In this document: piece after piece, positions 46,672-55,428 of the stretch
How positions within the stretch are numbered: the first letter of the stretch is position 1
How the letters are laid out: every line of letters starts with the position of its first letter
Origin: Pyxidicoccus caerfyrddinensis
GTDB taxonomy: Bacteria > Myxococcota > Myxococcia > Myxococcales > Myxococcaceae
NCBI RefSeq assembly: GCF_010894405.1
Contig: NZ_JAAIYA010000009.1
Location: 124,001 to 188,000, forward strand
DNA: 64,000 bases
Direction of reading: 5' to 3'
Notes under the pieces: model-generated
Told to the model about the DNA's origin: nothing
What the model saw: the letters and a program-made list of their open reading frames with translations, nothing else
Databases searched by the model: none
Made by a program: the position numbers and the translations under genes

Positions 46672-47478
46672 ATGGTGGACCCCTACCTCCGGTTGCTGCC
46701 CGTCTTGTTCGTCCTCTCGGGCCTGGTGAAGGCCGTGCCGGTGACGGTGGGCTTCGCCCTGGGCCGCACGCGGCTGGCCGAGCGCTGGCGGGTGTTCCGG
46801 CGCGCCCTGGCCCCGGGACAGCTCCGGAGCGAGGCGCGAGCGGCCATCGGCGTCGTGGTGTGCGACGCGCTGCTCATCACCGCCTTCCGCACCGCCAACG
46901 AGCACCGGTTCGCGCCGTTCAGCGTGGGCGTGGCGCTGCTCACCTTCGCGTGGATGTTCGTGGGCTTCGAGGTGTGGTTCTACGTGACGCACCGGCTGCT
47001 GCACACGCGCGCGCTCTACCGGCTGCACGCGCAGCACCACGTGGCGCAGGTGACGGACCCGCTCACGTCGCTGTCCTTCTCCGTGGTGGAGCGGCTGGTG
47101 CTGATGGGCGGTGGCTTCGGCCTCGTCCTCGTGGCCATGCAATTCATGCCCGTCACGAAGGTGGGCGTCATGGCGTACATCTTCACCAACTACGCCCTCA
47201 ACGTGTTCGGCCACGGCAACACGGAGTGGCTGCCCGAGCGCTTCGTGCGCTCCCCGGCCGGGCGCTTCTTCTTCACGCCCACGTTCCACGCCCTGCACCA
47301 CGCGCGCTACCAGGGACACTACGGCCTCTTCACGCCCGTGTTGGACAGGTGGCTCGGCACGACGTTCGAGGACTACGTGGAGGTCCACGCCCGCGCGCGG
47401 GCTGGCGAGGGACTGGAGCGCATCGGCGAGCGCGTTCGCTCTGCGAAACTGCCCGAGGCGCTCGCGCCCACTTCCTGA
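46672..47478 (+). CDS. Sterol desaturase / fatty acid hydroxylase family protein
   Basis: A 268-residue membrane di-iron enzyme. Histidine boxes are present in order: HRLLH (about 104-108), HAQHH (about 117-121) and HALHHAR near 205-211, all with family spacing. Four or more helices flank them. It inserts a hydroxyl or double bond in a lipid such as a sterol or fatty acid; myxobacteria make both sterols and hydroxy fatty acids. No ribosome site is obvious for the ATG chosen. Confidence 0.88.
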   Translation: MVDPYLRLLPVLFVLSGLVKAVPVTVGFALGRTRLAERWRVFRRALAPGQLRSEARAAIGVVVCDALLITAFRTANEHRFAPFSVGVALLTFAWMFVGFEVWFYVTHRLLHTRALYRLHAQHHVAQVTDPLTSLSFSVVERLVLMGGGFGLVLVAMQFMPVTKVGVMAYIFTNYALNVFGHGNTEWLPERFVRSPAGRFFFTPTFHALHHARYQGHYGLFTPVLDRWLGTTFEDYVEVHARARAGEGLERIGERVRSAKLPEALAPTS

Positions 47479-47547
47479 CCCGGGCGGACACTCGTGGCAC
47501 GCGAGCGTTGATGCCGGAATCAAACTCCGGCGCTAGGCTCCCGGCCC

Positions 47548-48309
47548 ATGACGACAACCCGCAAGACTGTGGTGGTGACGGGCGCGAGCCGGGGCATCGG
47601 CCGTGCCGTGGCGCTGGCCTTCGCTCGCGAGGGCCATGGAGTCTGGGCCCTGGCACGCTCGGCGGACGCACTGACGTCCCTGCGCGCCGAGGGCGGGGAG
47701 AACATCCGGCCGCACGCGGTGGACGTGGCGGACGAGGCGGCCCTGCTCGCCATCAGCAAGACCATCCTCGCGGACGGCACCCCGCGCGTGCTGGTGAACA
47801 ACGCCGGCATCACCGTGTCCGCGCCGCTGACGAAGACGCGCACGGAGGACCTGGCGCGCGTCATGGCCGTCAACGTCACCGCGCCCTTCATCCTCTGCCG
47901 CGAGCTGATGCCGGCCATGGCCCAGGCGGGCGGCGGACGCGTCATCAACATCGGCTCCATGGCGGCGACGCGCGGGGTGAAGTACACGTCGGCGTACTGC
48001 GCGTCCAAGCACGCGCTGCTGGGCCTGTCGCGCGCGCTGGCGGTGGAGTACGCGAAGAAGCAGGTGACGGTGAACGTGGTGAACCCGGGCTGGGTGGAGA
48101 CGGACATGTTCACCAACGCCACCGCCGCCATCAGCAAGAGCACCGGCCGCACCGACGAGCAGGCGCGCGAGGCGCTCGCGTCGATGAACGCCATGGGCCG
48201 CATCATCCAGCCGGAGGAAGTGGCCGCGCTCTGCGTGTTCCTCGCGTCGGATGCGGCGGGCGGCATCACCGGCGCCGCGTACGCCATCGACGGCGGCGAG
48301 CAGGGCTGA
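47548..48309 (+). CDS. Short-chain dehydrogenase/reductase, FabG-like
   Basis: A 253-residue soluble NAD(P)H oxidoreductase. Nucleotide motif VVVTGASRGIGRAVALAF (about 7-24), NNAGI near 88-92, and the catalytic Ser then Y-x3-K (SAYCASKHALLGLS) near 147-160. It ends AYAIDGGEQG as in FabG/PhaB. It is likely to reduce a 3-oxoacyl or similar carbonyl; the substrate cannot be given. A small dyad GCCGGA/TCCGGC (47513-47531) precedes it. Confidence 0.92.
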   Translation: MTTTRKTVVVTGASRGIGRAVALAFAREGHGVWALARSADALTSLRAEGGENIRPHAVDVADEAALLAISKTILADGTPRVLVNNAGITVSAPLTKTRTEDLARVMAVNVTAPFILCRELMPAMAQAGGGRVINIGSMAATRGVKYTSAYCASKHALLGLSRALAVEYAKKQVTVNVVNPGWVETDMFTNATAAISKSTGRTDEQAREALASMNAMGRIIQPEEVAALCVFLASDAAGGITGAAYAIDGGEQG

Positions 48310-48444
48310 CACTTCACTCCCAATCCGCCTGACTGGCTGCCGGGCCGCCACTCGCGGCCGGGCCTGTTGCGCACCGGGCACCTCATCCCCAGTCTCCGCC
48401 ATCGCCCGAACGGCAACGGGTGCTTCGCGATGAGGAGGTAGGGC

Positions 48445-50001
48445 GTGAGGCGGTGGTGGGGTGCGGTGCTGGGCGTGTGTGTATGGGCGGGTTGTTCGGC
48501 GGAGCACGGTGGAGGGGCAGCGGAAGCACCTGCAGGAGAAGTGACGCCTGTGCCCGAGACGCCTTCCGTCGAAACGGGAGACCCGGTGGTGGAGCAGGAG
48601 CCTCCCGCCGGTGAGCATGAAGATGCCGGTGTGCCTGACGAGCCCACACCGCCCGCGGCCTGCTCGGGCCCGGACGGCACGGCGCGGCTGGCGTGGAGCT
48701 ACGACGCCGCGTGGGACCAGAGCGTGGACTTCCGCGGGACGATGGACGCGGACGGCCGGACGTACTGGACCGAGTGCGACAGCGCGTACTGGTCGGACAA
48801 GGACCCGAGCCAGCTCCAGTGCCACCTCGTCTCCGCCACGCGTGACGGCGCCATCCGCTACCGGCTCCTGCTGCCTCGAAACGGGCTCACGGCCGTACAC
48901 GCGGTGGACGCGGCGCGGCTCTACCTGACGTCCGCGAGCACCACGCTGTCCGCGCAGGCGCTCGAGGACGGCAGCGAGCTGTGGAGCGCCGACCTCGCGA
49001 AGCTGCGCACCGAGGACCCGCAGGCGGCCCGGTCATTCCTCATCGACTCGGTGGCGCTCGCCTCGCCGTACGTGCTCGCGGTGGTGCGGAACACCTTCGA
49101 GGACGCGGACGGGAAGACGCTGCTCGTGGCGCTGCGCGCGGACACGGGCGCGGTGGCGTGGACGGCGCTGATACCTGCGGTGCGCACGCCCCTGGTGCTG
49201 GATGCGGAGGGCAACGTCTACGGCGGCTCCTTCGATGCCACGGCCGGAGAGACGACGCTCTTCTCGTACACGCTGGAAGGCCAGCCGCGCTGGCAGGTGC
49301 GCCGCGCGGGTGAGCTCCGGCCCTCCGCGGTGGAGGGCGGCAGGCTGGTGCTGGACCGCGCCGAGGTGGCTGACGCGGCCACGGGAGCACCGGTCGCCAC
49401 GCTGGCCACCGCGACGGTGGTCGATGGGTACTTCTCGCTCGGTCAGTCCAGCTCCGCCTACGGGCGCGTGGCGTTCCAGGCCGGGGGCTCGCTCTTCCTC
49501 CCTGCCCCGCCGTGCACCGGCTCGGGTTGTCCGACAGAGATGCACCCCGGCCGCACGTTCCTCTACGGGCTGAGCCCGGAGGATGGCTCGCCGCGCTGGC
49601 ACCGGGCCGTGGGCGCCTGGCCGATGTCGCCGCTGCTCACCCGGCGCGACTCGCTGCTCCTCATCGACCGTCCAGCGGCGGAGGGTTGCGAGGAGAGCAA
49701 CAGCTGCGTGGGCGATGATTCCTCCAGCGACTCGTTCCTGCGCGAGCTGGCGGTGGATGACGGGCGGGAATTGGCCGCGTGCGCGCTGCCGGGCAGGGCG
49801 CCCTACATCACCCCGCCCGCGTTGCACGGAGGGCGCGTGGTGCTGGGCGCGTGGACCAACTGGCTCGCGAGCAACGACTGGACGCGGCGCATGAGCATTC
49901 GCGCCTTCGACCTGTCCGTGCCCACCGAGCCCGCCACCACGGGCTGGGTGACTGCGGGCGGCGGCAACTCACGCTCGGGACGGGCGACGCCGCGGCCCTG
50001 A
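48445..50001 (+). CDS. PQQ-like beta-propeller lipoprotein
   Basis: A 518-residue predicted lipoprotein (VCVWAGC-SAEH). After a Pro/Glu-rich linker (about 25-75), it has repeated propeller blades with the phrase class LDxxGxxYxxS (LVLDAEGNVYGGSFDATAGE, ALEDGSELWSADLAKL, LSPEDGSPRWHRAVG). These resemble PQQ-like or BamB-like repeats. No PQQ-binding residues are evident, so it is probably a structural or binding propeller. GTG start with GGAGG just before. Ends 5 bp before a 66-bp repeat array. Confidence 0.78.
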   Translation: MRRWWGAVLGVCVWAGCSAEHGGGAAEAPAGEVTPVPETPSVETGDPVVEQEPPAGEHEDAGVPDEPTPPAACSGPDGTARLAWSYDAAWDQSVDFRGTMDADGRTYWTECDSAYWSDKDPSQLQCHLVSATRDGAIRYRLLLPRNGLTAVHAVDAARLYLTSASTTLSAQALEDGSELWSADLAKLRTEDPQAARSFLIDSVALASPYVLAVVRNTFEDADGKTLLVALRADTGAVAWTALIPAVRTPLVLDAEGNVYGGSFDATAGETTLFSYTLEGQPRWQVRRAGELRPSAVEGGRLVLDRAEVADAATGAPVATLATATVVDGYFSLGQSSSAYGRVAFQAGGSLFLPAPPCTGSGCPTEMHPGRTFLYGLSPEDGSPRWHRAVGAWPMSPLLTRRDSLLLIDRPAAEGCEESNSCVGDDSSSDSFLRELAVDDGRELAACALPGRAPYITPPALHGGRVVLGAWTNWLASNDWTRRMSIRAFDLSVPTEPATTGWVTAGGGNSRSGRATPRP

Positions 50002-50005
50002 ACGT

Positions 50006-50340
50006 GTGACAGCGCCGGGCCCCGGCCGTCGGCTCCGCATGCGGCCGGGGCGGCACCACGGCATCGAGTGAGTGAAAACGCCGAGCCCCCGGCGTCGGCT
50101 CCGCATGCGGCCGGGGCGGCACCACGGCATCGAGTGCGTGACAGCGCCGGACCCCGGCCGTCGGCTCCGCATGCGGCCCGGGCGGCACCACGGCATCAAG
50201 TGCGTGACAGCGCAGAGCCTCGGCCGTCGGCTCCGCATGCGGCCCGGGCGGCACCACGGCATTGAGCGCGTGACAGCGCTGAGCCACCAGCGTCGGCTCC
50301 GCATGCGGCCGGGGCGGCACCACGGCATTGAGCGCGTGAC
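50006..50340. repeat. Five tandem 66-bp repeats
   Basis: The invariant core GTCGGCTCCGCATGC begins at 50028, 50094, 50160, 50226 and 50292, so the period is exactly 66 bp. Each unit also has GGGCGGCACCACGGCAT. In copies 1 and 2 the core is flanked by CCCCGGCCG or CCCCGGCG and CGGCCGGGG, which can pair as a hairpin. The unit is 22 codons long so long open frames cross it by default, but they have no protein-like features. It lies between the propeller lipoprotein and an AraC gene. Confidence 0.9.
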
Positions 50341-50389
50341 ACCCGCCTGCCCTTCGGCGGGCCCCGGGCCTCGACTACGCTCGCGCACC

Positions 50390-51439
50390 ATGCGCACGGA
50401 AGAGTCGGACGCGGGCATGCGCTTCACGGTGTCGGCGGGCGCGCTCGGCGCGCTGCTGGCATACGCGCGGGGGCTCGGCGTCGAGACGCAAGGCATGCTC
50501 GCGAGCGCGGGGCTGGAGGAGGCCTCGCTCTCCGGCCCCGAGGCCCGCGTTCCACAGGCCGCCTACAACCGGGTCTGGGAGCTCATCGTGGAGGCGTCGG
50601 GCGACGAAGACTTCGGCCTGCACTTCGCCGAGCGGCTGGACCTGGACGCCTTCCACGTCATCGGCCACCTCGCCGCCAAGAGCGCCACGGTGCGCGAGGC
50701 GCTCTCCCGCATCGTCGCGTACTCGCGCATCCTGCACGACGCGGGGCGCGTGGAACTGGAAGCCCACGAGGGCCTCATGTTCCTGTACCCGGGCTGCCGG
50801 GGCCTGCCGCACTCCTGGCCGCGCCACATCGCCGAGTTCTCCACCGCCTCCGCCGTGGTGCTCCTGCGCCGCATCACCGGACAGCGAAGCTGGACGCCCA
50901 CCGAGGTGCGCTTCCGACACACGGAGCCCCGGCGGCGAGCCGAACACCAGCGCCTGCTCGGTGTCAGCCCGCGCTTCGGCCAGCCGGAGACGCTGCTCGC
51001 ATTCCCGCCGGACTTCCTCGACATGCCCATCGTCACGCGCGAGCCGGGCGTGGGCAGCTACCTGGAGGCGTACGCGCGGGACGTGCTGTCGCGGCTGCCC
51101 TCCACCGAGGACGACCTGCCCGCCCGGGTGCGGCACGCCATTGCCCAGCGACTGGGCAACGGTGCGTCCCCGCCCGACGTAGAGGACGTGGCCACCCAGC
51201 TCGCGCTGGGCGCACGGACGCTGCAGCGACGGCTGCGCGAGCAGGACACCACCTACGCGGCGCTGGTGGGTGAGGTGCAGCGCGCGTACGCCGAGCGCTA
51301 CCTGGCGGACGACGGCATGACGGTGGCGGAGGTGGCCTTCCTCACCGGCTTCGCGGACGTGGCCAGCTTCCACCGCGCCTTCCGCCGGTGGACGGGGACC
51401 ACACCCGCCGCCTTCCGAGCCGCGCGCCCCCCGCGCTGA
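50390..51439 (+). CDS. AraC family transcriptional regulator
   Basis: A 349-residue regulator. An arabinose-operon regulator-type sensor domain (PF12625-like) is at about 20-220 (LLAYARGLGVETQGMLASAG, HVIGHLAAKSATVREAL). The AraC helix-turn-helix pair is at about 255-345 (VEDVATQLALGARTLQRRLREQ, then VAEVAFLTGFADVASFHRAFRRWTGTTPAAFR). The signature second HTH is intact. It is flanked on both sides by repeat arrays; the target is unknown. Confidence 0.92.
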   Translation: MRTEESDAGMRFTVSAGALGALLAYARGLGVETQGMLASAGLEEASLSGPEARVPQAAYNRVWELIVEASGDEDFGLHFAERLDLDAFHVIGHLAAKSATVREALSRIVAYSRILHDAGRVELEAHEGLMFLYPGCRGLPHSWPRHIAEFSTASAVVLLRRITGQRSWTPTEVRFRHTEPRRRAEHQRLLGVSPRFGQPETLLAFPPDFLDMPIVTREPGVGSYLEAYARDVLSRLPSTEDDLPARVRHAIAQRLGNGASPPDVEDVATQLALGARTLQRRLREQDTTYAALVGEVQRAYAERYLADDGMTVAEVAFLTGFADVASFHRAFRRWTGTTPAAFRAARPPR

Positions 51440-51490
51440 CGCGAGACGCGAGACGCGGGAAGACACGGCCTCCTCCCCTCCGGCCGGAGG

Positions 51491-52000
51491 ACTCGTGGAA
51501 GGAACGTTCCTTCCGGCCATACCGGCCGCCAGGCGGGGGCTTTACGTCCGTTCCCATGCAGGCCCGGCGCCCCGATGAACCGCGCTGTCACGCGTTGCCG
51601 CCACCGGCCACGTGGAAGGAACGTTCCTTCCAGCCACGCCGCCCGCGGGTTGGGGGCGACACGTCCGTTCCATGCAGCATCCGGCGTCCTGATGAACCGT
51701 GCAGTCGCGCGTGGCCAGGGGAGGGTCGCCACCGGCCACGTGGAATGAACGTTCCTTCCAGCCCTGCCGGCCGCCGGGAGGGGGCATCACGCCCGTTCCA
51801 TGCAGCATCCGGCGTCCTGATGAACCGTGCAGCCGCGCGCGGCCAGAGGATTGGCGCCACCGGCCACGTGGAATGAACGTTCCTTCCAGCCCTGCCGGCC
51901 GCCGGGCGAGGGCATCACGTCCATGCCACGCAGCCCCTGCTGAAGAAGCCGCGCTGTCGCGCACGGGCAAGGGATTGTCGCGACCGGCCACTGTGACGAG
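51491..52000. repeat. Tandem array of ~120-bp units carrying the GGAAGGAACGTTCCTTCC palindrome
   Basis: Palindrome copies at 51497-51514 and 51614-51631 (perfect), and 51742-51759 and 51870-51887 (GGAATGAACGTTCCTTCC, one change). Spacings are 117, 128 and 128 bp. Between them are near-identical linkers holding CGTCCGTTCCATGCAGCAT and GTCCTGATGAACCGTGCAG. A fifth, decayed linker follows to about 52000. No gene is seen in 51440-52066. The same palindrome occurs at 19.2 kb with other flanks. Confidence 0.88.
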
Positions 52001-52066
52001 GGCCTTCCCTCCGTAGCCTGAGCTCCAGGTGATTCGTTCCGCGCACGGCGCGGCGGGGAGGCAACC

Positions 52067-52552
52067 ATGAACACGCTGCGAGTAGCGGTGCTGCTGGGAG
52101 CGCTGGGAATCGCGGGCACGGCCCGAGCGGAGGAGCCGCCCGGCACCACGGACCACGAGCTACTGCTCCACGGCTGGCGCTCGCCCTCCATCGGCGTGGA
52201 GTACCGGCGGGGCTTCCTCGGCATCCACGCGGGGGCGTACCCCACCGTCATCTCGCGCGACGCACGCGGCGACACGGAGACCACATGGTTCGCGAAGGCG
52301 GGGCTCACGGGCTACTTCCTCCCGCTGCGCCTCACGTCCGAGCGCGCCTCCACGCTCTTCGTCTCCGTTGCGTATCTGCGCGGGCTGAACCGCGACTGGG
52401 ACGATGCGCTCTTCCTGGAGACGGGCTTCCGCTGGGCGGTGTGGAAGGGCCTGGACCTGCGCCTGGGCGCGGGCCTGCTGCTCGCCCCTGGCCATTCCCC
52501 CCGCGTCAACCCGACTCCCGGCGTGAGCTGGAGCTTCCCACTGCCCGGGTGA
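52067..52552 (+). CDS. Exported protein of unknown function, probable small barrel
   Basis: A 161-residue protein with a signal peptide (LLGALGIAGTARA-EE). Mature strands alternate (SIGVEYRRGFLGIHAGAY, TWFAKAGLTGYFLPLRL, TLFVSVAYLRGLNRDW). It ends GVSWSFPLPG. Outer-membrane barrel is likely but short (about six strands). GGGGAGG precedes the ATG. Followed after 36 bp by a DUF4386-like gene. Confidence 0.65.
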   Translation: MNTLRVAVLLGALGIAGTARAEEPPGTTDHELLLHGWRSPSIGVEYRRGFLGIHAGAYPTVISRDARGDTETTWFAKAGLTGYFLPLRLTSERASTLFVSVAYLRGLNRDWDDALFLETGFRWAVWKGLDLRLGAGLLLAPGHSPRVNPTPGVSWSFPLPG

Positions 52553-52588
52553 CCGCGCCGGGCCACTCGCTTCGAGAGGAGACGACAC

Positions 52589-53347
52589 ATGCGCGCTGAA
52601 CGTTTCGTGGGCTGGGTGATGCTGCTGTTCCCGCTGGCGGTGAACGTGTCCTTCGGGCTGCTCGCCACGCGCTTCGACTACCCGGACGTGCTACGCCAGC
52701 CCGCGGCGCACGTCCTCACGCGGTTCGCCGAGGGCGGTCCCTCACTGGTGTGGACCTGGTACGCGTACGCGCTGCTGGTAGTGCCGTACCTCGCCGCAGT
52801 GGCGCTGCTGCCGCGCGTGCTGAAGACCGAAGACACACCTCCCCCGCTGCTCCGCGTGGCGACGGTGCTCGGAGTGTTCTCGTGCGCGGTGCAGCTGCTC
52901 GGCCTCCTGCGCTGGACGTTCGTGGTGCCGGCGCTCGCGTCCACGTACGTGGCCCCGGGCACGGACGAAGCCACGCGGCGTGCGCTGGAGGTGGCCTTCA
53001 CCGTGCAACATCAGCTCTTCGGGGTGATGCTGGGCGAGCACGTGGGCCAGCTCTTCCTCGCAGCCTGGACGGCCGGGGCGTGCGTGGCGTGGGCACGCGC
53101 GGGACGCAGCCGGTGGGTGGCGGGACTGGGAGTGGCCTCCGCGCTCCTGTTCATCGTAGGGCTGGTGGACGGGCTGGCCACGGTGCTGCCGCTGTCACCC
53201 GGCCCGCTGGCCCAGGCACCGGTGGCGGCCTTCGGACTGTGGTGCCTGTGGTCGCTGGCCACGGGCATCCAGCTCCTGCGCAATGAAGCGGACACACGCA
53301 CCGCACGGACGCGCCCTGCCCAGGGCCTGGCGACCCACGCCCGGTAG
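52589..53347 (+). CDS. DUF4386-like integral membrane protein
   Basis: A 252-residue protein with seven hydrophobic helices (GWVMLLFPLAVNVSFGLLAT, YALLVVPYLAAVALLP, ASALLFIVGLVDGLATVL and others). The middle block LRVATVLGVFSCAVQLLGLLRW resembles DUF4386. No catalytic residues seen. GAGAGGAGA before the ATG. May form a pair with the small exported protein upstream. Confidence 0.72.
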   Translation: MRAERFVGWVMLLFPLAVNVSFGLLATRFDYPDVLRQPAAHVLTRFAEGGPSLVWTWYAYALLVVPYLAAVALLPRVLKTEDTPPPLLRVATVLGVFSCAVQLLGLLRWTFVVPALASTYVAPGTDEATRRALEVAFTVQHQLFGVMLGEHVGQLFLAAWTAGACVAWARAGRSRWVAGLGVASALLFIVGLVDGLATVLPLSPGPLAQAPVAAFGLWCLWSLATGIQLLRNEADTRTARTRPAQGLATHAR

Positions 53348-53368
53348 CAAGCGCGGACAGCGGACCAC

Positions 53369-54589
53369 TCAGAGCTGGTAGCGCCCGACGATGGCGCTCA
53401 GCTCACTGGACGCGGTGGAGAGCTGGATGGCGGCCTGCTCGCTGTCGGCCATTCGCTCGACAATCTGGTCCGCCAGGTCCGCCATCGAGCTGAGCGCGGC
53501 GAACAGCTCCGCGATGCCGGCGTCCTGCTGGCTGACGGCATCGGCGATGCTGCGCACCGTCTGGCCGTTGGTCTGGATGATGGTGGCCAGCGAGCGCAGG
53601 CTCTCTCCCGCGGCACGCACCTGCTCCAGGCCGCCCTCCACCTCGCGCGCGCCACCCTCGCTGGTGCGCACGGCGTCGGAGATGGCCCGGCCGATGTCGC
53701 CCAGGATGGACTGCACCCGCGTCGTCGCGCCCGCGGACTGGTCCGCCAGCGAGCGCATCTCCCGCGCCACCACCGCGAACGAGCGGCCCGTCTCGCCGCT
53801 GCGCGCCGCCTCGATGGAGGCATTCAGGGCCAGCACGTTGGACTGGTCCGCCAGGTCCTTCACCGTGCGGGTGATGTCCCCTACCTGCCGCGTGCGCTGG
53901 TGCAGCTCGGAGATGGTGCGTCCCATCTGCTCCACGTGAGAGCGGATGTGCGTGAGCCCACCCACACTGCCGGACACCGCGTCCTCGCCCGCCTGGCCGA
54001 ACTCGGTGGCCCGCTGCGCCTCGCGCTGGATGGCCTCCACCCGCTTCGCCGCCGCCTTCGAGGCCTCCTGGAGCTGCTGCGCCGCGAGCTGCGTCTCGTG
54101 CAGCGCCACCGCCTGCTGCCCCACCGCCTCGTTCTGCACCGACGCGGACTCGGTGAGGTGCGTGGCGGCGGCCTCCAGTCGCTCGGACGAGGCGCGCAGC
54201 GCCAGCAGCATCGTGCGCAGCTGCGCCATCAGCGCCGAGAAGGAGCCGGCAATCTGGCCAATCTCATCCTCCGAGCGCACCTCCAGCGTGCCCCGGAAGT
54301 CGCCCTCCGCCACCACGCGGGCCGTGGCGGCGGTCAGCTCGCGCAGGGGTGCCATCAGCCGGCGGATCAACGTGAAGACCCCCGCCCCCGCGGCCAGCGC
54401 GAGCGCGCCGTTCAGGAAGAAGAGCCAGAGCAGGGAGCCGAAGGTGAAGGCCCCCGAGCCGGACCGCAGCACGGCCCCCGTGAGCGCGACGCTCACGGCG
54501 GTGAGGACGAAGATGACCAGTGAGATGGCCACGGACAAGCGCGCGGCAAGGCTGTGCGTCATTCGCTGCGAAGCCAAGGAGAGGGACAC
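53369..54589 (-). CDS. Methyl-accepting chemotaxis-like protein without a sensor domain
   Basis: A 406-residue protein. Two membrane helices at about 18-41 and 52-74 leave a loop of only about ten residues, so no periplasmic sensing domain exists. HAMP is at about 75-130 (RRLMAPLRELTAATARV). The signalling domain contains the tip VLALNASIEAARSGETGRSFAVVAREMRSLA near 240-270. No pentapeptide tail. No che genes are near. GTG at 54589 is given; ATG at 54562 is equally likely. It may sense membrane state or work with another receptor. Confidence 0.88.
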   Translation of the reverse strand: MSLSLASQRMTHSLAARLSVAISLVIFVLTAVSVALTGAVLRSGSGAFTFGSLLWLFFLNGALALAAGAGVFTLIRRLMAPLRELTAATARVVAEGDFRGTLEVRSEDEIGQIAGSFSALMAQLRTMLLALRASSERLEAAATHLTESASVQNEAVGQQAVALHETQLAAQQLQEASKAAAKRVEAIQREAQRATEFGQAGEDAVSGSVGGLTHIRSHVEQMGRTISELHQRTRQVGDITRTVKDLADQSNVLALNASIEAARSGETGRSFAVVAREMRSLADQSAGATTRVQSILGDIGRAISDAVRTSEGGAREVEGGLEQVRAAGESLRSLATIIQTNGQTVRSIADAVSQQDAGIAELFAALSSMADLADQIVERMADSEQAAIQLSTASSELSAIVGRYQL

Positions 54590-54824
54590 GAGGGGGAGCC
54601 GCCGAGCATACTCCGACCGGCACCTGTTGTTGAGGGGTGGACACCGAATTCACAGGTTGCAGGGTGGTCTGAATGACCCTGGTGGACCCGACACGGCGCC
54701 ACGGGTCGTCTCCTCCCAGGTGACGTTTGCGGTCGTCCCTGGATCTCCACCATGCACCCTCACGGAGACACTGTCCGCGCCACCGGCTTGACGGGAGCGG
54801 AGCCGCTGCGCTCCCGTGTGCGCC

Positions 54825-55424
54825 ATGCGCCCGTCCTCCCTGCTGCCGGCCCTGGCCCTGCTCGCCCTCTCGCCCACCGGGCTCCGGGCGGAGGAGGCGC
54901 AAGGCGAGGTCCGGGCGAAGGCGGAGCCCGCCCCCACGCCGCGCAACTTCGGCAACCTCCGCGTCGGAGGCTCCACGGCCAACGGCAACGGCCGGCCCGA
55001 GCTGTGCCTGGAGCTGTCGCCGGTGTCCTTCCTCTCCGTGGAAGGCTGCGGCACCGGGAGTGGATTCCTGCACGGAGACCCGGAGCCGGAGGTGGCGCAC
55101 TTCCGCACCAAGCTGCGGCTGCTGTCCTTCGACGCCGAGGGCTGGGGCACCCTCCAGCCCTTCCTCGCCGCGGGCATGGCCGAGGCACAGGTGGGCGAGG
55201 ACGACCCGGGCTTCCAGTTCAACGGCACGGACGCACGCCGCGTGTCCACGGCGGGGCCGGAAATGGGCGTGGGGCTGCGCTTCCTGCGCCCGCTGGCCTC
55301 CGGCTTCGAGCTGGTGGGCGACTTCAACCTGGGCATGGCCTGGCTGCCACATGCCCCGGAGCTGGTGAAGCCCCAGGACACGTGGCTGCCCTCGGCCAGT
55401 CTCTCCTTCGGCGTGGGCTTCTGA
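54825..55424 (+). CDS. Exported protein of unknown function
   Basis: A 199-residue protein with a signal peptide (SLLPALALLALSPTGLRA-EE). Mature strands (LCLELSPVSFLSVEGCGTGS, KLRLLSFDAEGWGTLQPFL, MGVGLRFLRPLASGFEL) and a C-terminal SASLSFGVGF ending in Phe, which suits outer-membrane insertion. Two cysteines may bond. ATG at 54825 chosen. Ends 4 bp from the PP2C gene stop on the other strand. Confidence 0.68.
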   Translation: MRPSSLLPALALLALSPTGLRAEEAQGEVRAKAEPAPTPRNFGNLRVGGSTANGNGRPELCLELSPVSFLSVEGCGTGSGFLHGDPEPEVAHFRTKLRLLSFDAEGWGTLQPFLAAGMAEAQVGEDDPGFQFNGTDARRVSTAGPEMGVGLRFLRPLASGFELVGDFNLGMAWLPHAPELVKPQDTWLPSASLSFGVGF

Positions 55425-55428
55425 CGCG

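Noticed and set aside
47513-47531. GCCGGA/TCCGGC stem before the SDR gene as a terminator
   Set aside because: Only 6 bp and no U-tract; too weak to annotate.
50006-50340. CRISPR-like array
   Set aside because: Units are 66-bp head-to-tail repeats with no unique spacers between them, and no cas genes are near.
49969-50496. Protein of 22-residue repeats on the minus strand across the 66-bp array
   Set aside because: The frame is open only because 66 is a multiple of three. It is Arg/Pro-rich without known motif and overlaps the AraC start.
51542-52156. Repetitive proteins read from the palindrome array
   Set aside because: Phrases such as WKERSFH are direct translations of the palindrome in several frames; no start signals.
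54660-54681. Bulged hairpin between the chemoreceptor and exported protein genes
   Set aside because: Short bulged stem (CAGGG/CCCTG with GTC/GAC) with no clear function; expected by chance.
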